This document shows positions 59,566-64,000 of a stretch of DNA of 64,000 nt, one piece after another. The notes under the pieces were generated by a model. It searched no databases. It was not told where the DNA came from and saw only the letters and a list, made by a program, of their open reading frames with translations. Source of the stretch: Bordetella genomosp. 9 (lineage in GTDB: Bacteria > Pseudomonadota > Gammaproteobacteria > Burkholderiales > Burkholderiaceae_B); contig NZ_CP021109.1 of the NCBI RefSeq assembly GCF_002119725.1, forward strand, positions 2,294,001 to 2,358,000. Reading direction: 5' to 3'. The translations under genes were made by a program, and so were the position numbers. Positions within the stretch are counted from its first letter, which is position 1. Every line of letters starts with the position of its first letter.

Positions 59566-62415
59566 TTGACAAACGGCACAAAAATAAACGCCACCAGAAA
59601 GTGGCTTAAGGCGACTCTCGCGATCAGCGCGTCCTACTGCGCCGGCGCCGCCGCTGCGGACCTGACGGTCTCGCCCGGGGACACCCAGGTGTTCGACAGT
59701 TCCGCCCGCTTTCCTGGCGGCGTCGACGTCAACGGCGGCACGCTCGTGGTGGGCGGCAACGGCCCCGGCGCTGGCGTGACGATCGGCGGAAACATCAATG
59801 CCAACGCCAATGGCGCCGTCGCGGGCTTCGGCGCCGTCGATGGCGATCTGAACCTCTCCGGCAATGCGGCGGTTGCGCCGGGCTATCCCGTCGGCACGCC
59901 GACCGGCGTCTCCAATGGCAACCTCGTCGTCAAAGGCAACCTGTCGATGAGCAACGCCGCATTCAACTTCGAGACCGGCTATGCGGGCCTGCCCATCACC
60001 CAACCGGGCACCGGGGACAACATCACGGTCGGCGGCGATGTCGCGCTGAACAACGCGACCCTGAACGTCACCGTGAACACCGTGGGCGTCTCCGCCGGCT
60101 ACTACCGCATCCTTTCCTACGGCGGCGCTCTGAGCGGCAACGGGCTGTCGCTGGGCACGGTCAGCGGCGACTCCCAGCCCGCCGCCACCATCCAGTCGCT
60201 CAGCGGCGACAAGCAGATCAACCTGATCCTGGGACCCGGCACGACCAATCTGTGGAACGGCAACGGCGTGGCGTCCGCCGCGCGGGCCGGCGGCGGCGAC
60301 GGCACCTGGAGCGCGGCCAGCACCAACTGGAACAGTCCAGGCAACGCCACGGGCGCCCTGCCCGACGGCGGCTACGCGATCTTCACGGGTGCGCGCGGCA
60401 CCGTAACGGTGGACGGCAGCGCGGGCCCGGTGCGCGTGTCGGGCATTCAATTCGCCACCGACCGGTATCGGCTGCAAGGCGCTCCCATTACCCTGGTGCC
60501 CAACGGCGGCAACCCGCCTGCCATTGTCGTCGGCGACGGCACCTATGCCTCCGGCCAGTTCGTCGACACGATCGACAATCCCTTGCAGGGCACGAACGGC
60601 TTCGTCAAGACCGGTCCGGGGTCGGTGATCCTGACGGCCGACAGCAGCGGCCTGACGGGCCCCATCCTGATCGCCGACGGCGCGCTGGAAATCGACGGCA
60701 AATTGAACGGACCGGTCGACATCGGCCGTGAAGTCGTGCTCGCGGGGGTGGGCCAGCTCGGCAGCACCACGCTCTACCCCACCGCAGTGATCGCGCCCGG
60801 CAACGACGGATCGCCCATCGGCACGCTGACCATCCAGGGCAATCTCACCTTCGGCCAGAACACCGTCTATCGCGTGCATGCGGACCCGGCCAGCAGCGCC
60901 AGCGACCACATCCACGTCACCGGCGTCGCCTCCCTGGACGGCACCGTGGCCCACATCGGGCCCGACGGCAACTATGCCCCTCGCACGACCTACAACATCC
61001 TGACGGCCGACGGCGGGATACAAGGCCGCTTCACGGGTGTTTCGAGCGCCTATGCTTTCCTGACGCCGTCGCTCAGCTACGACGCGCACAGCGCGTTCAT
61101 GACGCTCGCGCGCAACGACGTGCCTATCGGCAGTGTCGGCGATACGGGCAACCAGGGCAGCGTGGGCGGTTCGCTGGACAACGAAGCGCCCCCCGCAGCC
61201 GGGGGCGGATCGCCACCGCCGGGCCAGACCGGAACGCCATCGGGTCAGAGTCCCTCCCCTGCGACGCAAACGGGGGCTCCTTCGGGGCAAAACGGGCCGT
61301 CCCCGGCGGCGGCCGGCAGCGCTCCCGCCAAACCGGCCGGCGTCAGCCAGGTGGCGGCAGCCGTCCTGTCCATGACGCCGGAGCAAGCGCGTTCGGCCCT
61401 GAATATGCTTTCCGGCGAGGCCTATGCCAGCAATATCAGCGTGCTGCAAAGCCTTGGCGACACCGTCCGCACACTGCCGCTCGCACACTTGCGCAGCAAC
61501 CTGGATGCGCCTGCGCTGGCCGGTGCGCCCACGGCGCAATGGGGCCGGCCGTCGGCCGACGCCATGCCGGGAAGCGCCGCGCATCCGGTTTGGGCTCAGG
61601 TGTTCGGCAACTGGCGCACGTTTGACGGCGACGGCAACGCCTCGCGCGTACGTCAATCCGACGGCGGAATCTTCGTCGGCGGCGATGGCGCGGTGGGCGG
61701 CGGCTGGCGATTGGGCGGCGCGCTGGGCTACATCGGCAGCCATGCTTCGATGAGCGATACGTCTTCGCGCACCAGCGTTGACAGCTATACGGCCAGCCTG
61801 TTCGGGGGACGGAATTTCCAAGCCGGCGCCGGCCATTTCCGCTTCACGGCCGGTGCGGCGTACACCTGGCACGACATCGAGACCAAACGCGACGTGGCGG
61901 CCGGCAGCCTGAACCAGCGGCTCGAATCTTCCTATCGCGCCTCTTCGACCCAGGTGTTCAGCGAACTCGGCTACAACCTGCCGCTGGGCGATGCCTACAG
62001 CATCGAACCGTTTGCCGGCGTGGCCTGGAACCAGCTGCGCACCCGGGGCTTCAGCGAATCGGGTGGTACGGCCGCGCTGCACGGCGCGGGGAGCACCGAC
62101 GACGTGACGAGCACCACGCTGGGGCTGCGCGGCGCCTGGCAGTTCGCGTCCGATGGCGCGCCGGGCCGCCTGACCGCCTCGCTGGGCTGGCGCCATGCCG
62201 CCGGGGACGTCAGACCGAGCCAGGCGCTGGCTTTCGACGGGGGCACCGGGTTCTCGGTGGCCGGCGTTCCGATTGCGCGCAATGCCGCCGTACTGGGCCT
62301 GGGCGCCGAAATGGCGATCGCGCGCAACACGACGGCGGGCATTTCCTACGATGCGCAGTTCGGCGGGGGCAACCGGCAGCAGTCGGGGGTGTTGAAGGTG
62401 GCGGTGCGTTTCTAG
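59566..62415 (+). CDS. Type V autotransporter (classical, PATR-repeat passenger)
   Basis: 949 residues from a TTG at 59566 with AAGGA upstream; an ATG frame from 59422 has an unlikely Arg-rich leader. Signal peptide ATRKWLKATLAISASYCAGA. The passenger (about 30-530) is beta-helix-like with an autotransporter-associated strand repeat (GFVKTGPGSVILTADSSGLT, then GPILIADGALEIDG). A Pro/Gly/Gln-rich linker (PPPGQTGTPSGQSPSPATQT) leads to a C-terminal beta-barrel of about 270 residues ending in the required aromatic (KVAVRF). The passenger has no protease triad that I can see; adhesin or biofilm function is possible. Confidence 0.88.
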   Translation: MTNGTKINATRKWLKATLAISASYCAGAAAADLTVSPGDTQVFDSSARFPGGVDVNGGTLVVGGNGPGAGVTIGGNINANANGAVAGFGAVDGDLNLSGNAAVAPGYPVGTPTGVSNGNLVVKGNLSMSNAAFNFETGYAGLPITQPGTGDNITVGGDVALNNATLNVTVNTVGVSAGYYRILSYGGALSGNGLSLGTVSGDSQPAATIQSLSGDKQINLILGPGTTNLWNGNGVASAARAGGGDGTWSAASTNWNSPGNATGALPDGGYAIFTGARGTVTVDGSAGPVRVSGIQFATDRYRLQGAPITLVPNGGNPPAIVVGDGTYASGQFVDTIDNPLQGTNGFVKTGPGSVILTADSSGLTGPILIADGALEIDGKLNGPVDIGREVVLAGVGQLGSTTLYPTAVIAPGNDGSPIGTLTIQGNLTFGQNTVYRVHADPASSASDHIHVTGVASLDGTVAHIGPDGNYAPRTTYNILTADGGIQGRFTGVSSAYAFLTPSLSYDAHSAFMTLARNDVPIGSVGDTGNQGSVGGSLDNEAPPAAGGGSPPPGQTGTPSGQSPSPATQTGAPSGQNGPSPAAAGSAPAKPAGVSQVAAAVLSMTPEQARSALNMLSGEAYASNISVLQSLGDTVRTLPLAHLRSNLDAPALAGAPTAQWGRPSADAMPGSAAHPVWAQVFGNWRTFDGDGNASRVRQSDGGIFVGGDGAVGGGWRLGGALGYIGSHASMSDTSSRTSVDSYTASLFGGRNFQAGAGHFRFTAGAAYTWHDIETKRDVAAGSLNQRLESSYRASSTQVFSELGYNLPLGDAYSIEPFAGVAWNQLRTRGFSESGGTAALHGAGSTDDVTSTTLGLRGAWQFASDGAPGRLTASLGWRHAAGDVRPSQALAFDGGTGFSVAGVPIARNAAVLGLGAEMAIARNTTAGISYDAQFGGGNRQQSGVLKVAVRF

Positions 62416-62490
62416 GCAAGGAGCCGAATCCCGCTGCTCATCATCAAAGAGATGTTGCTGACGAGCAAGGGATGCGGTGAGCGCCCGGGA

Positions 62491-63357
62491 TCATGCCTGC
62501 GCCCGGGCCAGCACCTGCCGCGCGCGCGCGAGCACGGGCGCGTCGACCATCTGCCCTTCAAAGCGGAACGCGTTCACGCCGGCCTCGCTGGCGGCGGCCA
62601 GGACGCGGCGCGCCCAATCGACCTCGGCCTGCGCGGGACTGAACGCGTCCCGTATCGTCGCCACTTGCGACGGATGGATGCAGAGCATGCCGCCAAATCC
62701 CATGCGGCTGGCCCTGGACGCGGCGGCCTGCAGGCCGTCGAGGTCGTCGATGGCCGGATAGACGCCGTCCAGCGGCGCCGGCAGGCCCGCCGCCCGGCTG
62801 TGCAACAGGACCTGGCCGCGCGCCTGGTCCAGCAGCACCGCCTCGGCCTCGGAGCCATGGGCCAGGCCCAGATCCACGCCATAGTCCAGGCTGCCGAAGG
62901 CAAGCCGCGCCACGCCCTGCGCGGCTGCGATCGCCGCCACGTTGACCAGACCGCGCGCGCTTTCGATGATCGGGACCACGGGCACACCCGCGCCCGCCTG
63001 CGCGGCCTGGGCCGCGCATTCCGCCTTCGGCAGCATGATCGCCGCGACGCCGGCCTTGCCGCGCAAGGCGGCCAGGTCATCGCCATGCCAGGGCGTCGTC
63101 GCGTCGTTGACGCGCACCCAGATTCGAGCCTGCGGATGTGCGGCGAGAAACTCGACAAGCGCCTGCCGGGCCGCCGGCTTGGCGGCGGGTTCGACCGCGT
63201 CCTCCAGGTCGACGATGACCGCATCGGCGCCGCTGTTCAGCGCCTTCGGAATACGTTCGGGCCGGGAGGCCGGAACGAACAGGGCGCAGCGGACGGTGGC
63301 GGGGCCCCTCGGCGGTTCGCCTTGCGGCGGCGTTGCGTGCGTGGATTCCTGGCCCAT
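62491..63357 (-). CDS. HpcH/HpaI (CitE-like) CoA ester lyase
   Basis: 288 residues. The TIM barrel of CitE-type lyases is shown by ALFVPASRPERIPKALNSGA, then DAVIVDLEDAVEP (metal-binding acids), RVNDATTPWHGDDLA, MLPKAECAAQAA, PIIESARGLVN (Glu), FGSLDYGVDLG (Asp) and CIHPSQVATIRDAF. It would cleave an acyl-CoA such as malyl-, citramalyl- or beta-methylmalyl-CoA. The ATG overlaps the stop of the CaiB-like gene by one base (TAATG), so a CoA transferase/lyase pair is expected. Confidence 0.92.
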   Translation of the reverse strand: MGQESTHATPPQGEPPRGPATVRCALFVPASRPERIPKALNSGADAVIVDLEDAVEPAAKPAARQALVEFLAAHPQARIWVRVNDATTPWHGDDLAALRGKAGVAAIMLPKAECAAQAAQAGAGVPVVPIIESARGLVNVAAIAAAQGVARLAFGSLDYGVDLGLAHGSEAEAVLLDQARGQVLLHSRAAGLPAPLDGVYPAIDDLDGLQAAASRASRMGFGGMLCIHPSQVATIRDAFSPAQAEVDWARRVLAAASEAGVNAFRFEGQMVDAPVLARARQVLARAQA

Positions 63358-64000
63358 TACACCGCCCCCTCCGCATGCAGCCGGCTGATCTGCGCGGCGT
63401 CATAACCCAGGCCCGCCAGTACCGCGTCCGTGTGCTGGCCGACCGCGGGAATCGCGTCCATGCGCGGCTCGAAGGCGCTGTTCGAACCGGGCGGCAGCAA
63501 CGCCGGCAAGGCGCCCTTCGGGCTGTCGACCTGACGCCACCTGCCCCGCTCGCGCAATTGGGGGTGCGCCCATACGCCCGCCATATCGTTGACGCTGGCG
63601 TTGGCGATGCCGGCCTGCTCCAGCTTGTCCGTCACTGCGCCCAGGTCCATTTTGGCGAAGGCCTGCACGATCAGCCCGCGCAGGGCGTCGCGGTTCGCCG
63701 CGCGCGCGGAATTCGACGAAAAGCGATCGTCCAGGGCCAGCCCCGGCTGTTCCAGGACGCGATCGCAGAACACCTGCCATTCCCGTTCGTTCTGCAGCCC
63801 CAGCATGACGGTGCCGCCGTCGCCAACAGGGAAAGGTCCGTAAGGATAGATGGTGGCATGCGCGGCGCCGGCCCGCGGCGGGGGTGGCGCGCCATCGAAG
63901 GCGTAGTACATGGGGTAGCCCATCCACTCCACCATGCTTTCCAGCATGGAGACGTCGACGCGGCTGCCCTCCCCGGTTTTCTGGCGCAACAGCAGCGCAT
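63357..64000 (-). CDS. CaiB/BaiF family CoA transferase, partial
   Basis: About 214 C-terminal residues; the N-terminal half, with its catalytic Asp, is outside the window. The visible part has LLLRQKTGEGSRVDVSMLES, MLGLQNEREWQVFCDRVLEQ, ANASVNDMAGVWAHPQLRER and a C-terminal GLGYDAAQISRLHAEGAV, all typical of class III CoA transferases. With the downstream lyase it probably activates and cleaves a dicarboxylic or hydroxy acid. Confidence 0.92.
   Translation of the reverse strand, partial: ALLLRQKTGEGSRVDVSMLESMVEWMGYPMYYAFDGAPPPPRAGAAHATIYPYGPFPVGDGGTVMLGLQNEREWQVFCDRVLEQPGLALDDRFSSNSARAANRDALRGLIVQAFAKMDLGAVTDKLEQAGIANASVNDMAGVWAHPQLRERGRWRQVDSPKGALPALLPPGSNSAFEPRMDAIPAVGQHTDAVLAGLGYDAAQISRLHAEGAV

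Noticed and set aside
59551-62196. An 881-codon open frame on the minus strand opposite the autotransporter
   Set aside because: Its product is Arg/Gly/Ala-rich without domains, while the plus-strand frame has a signal peptide, repeats and barrel. It is an artefact of GC-rich third positions.

Overview
The window is high-GC DNA of betaproteobacterial character, most like an Alcaligenaceae genome (Bordetella/Achromobacter group). The main signs are two Bug-type tripartite tricarboxylate transporter receptors, four LysR regulators each heading or facing a catabolic or transport operon, short ATGA-type gene overlaps, and a classical autotransporter. The genus is an inference; there are no rRNA or tRNA genes to anchor it.

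Layout. (1) 1-9801, minus strand: a tightly coupled operon that begins with its own LysR regulator, then an FAD oxidoreductase, a complete Dpp/Opp-type peptide ABC importer, a BAAT-type hydrolase and a CMD-domain protein. (2) 10151-15111: HPP-CBS membrane protein, HigB/NadS toxin-antitoxin pair, dkgB and a chemoreceptor with a FliA-like promoter. (3) 15124-19700: a probably Fur-controlled operon (PepSY, DUF2271, DUF4198, ApbE, membrane flavoreductase) in which the DUF2271 protein carries an ApbE-type flavinylation motif. (4) 19879-31902: catabolic genes (ICL/PEP-mutase, ALDH, and a six-gene amidohydrolase/SDR/lactonase/Bug operon facing a LysR), then a Bug/gamma-glutamyltransferase operon facing another LysR. 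(5) 32003-40303: GNAT, GlcG-like, FAD oxidoreductase and acetoacetate decarboxylase-like genes ending in a 54-residue, 81% Gln+Asn miniprotein with a textbook terminator; then an RsbQ-like hydrolase translationally coupled to a PAS hybrid histidine kinase, and an MFS transporter.

(6) About 41470-55661: a lower-GC 14.2 kb Tn5053/Tn7-like transposon with inverted, repeat-rich ends, tniA-tniB-tniQ genes, and a cargo operon of a large DUF2726 protein, a CD-NTase and a SLATT membrane effector (CBASS-like anti-phage defence). It also holds a TnpS-type tyrosine recombinase with a broken TnpT/KfrA-like partner and a decayed ars fragment. (7) 55904-57791: an arsR-arsC-arsH operon whose Acr3 pump gene has been reduced to a 5' stub. 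(8) 57891-64000: a 34-residue membrane protein, an ArsR/SRPBCC pair, an autotransporter preceded by three copies of a short palindromic site, and a CitE-like lyase/CaiB CoA-transferase pair cut by the window edge.

The most notable regions are the transposon-borne three-gene defence operon, the Q/N-rich miniprotein, the RsbQ-PAS-kinase pair, and the iron-regulated flavinylation operon.
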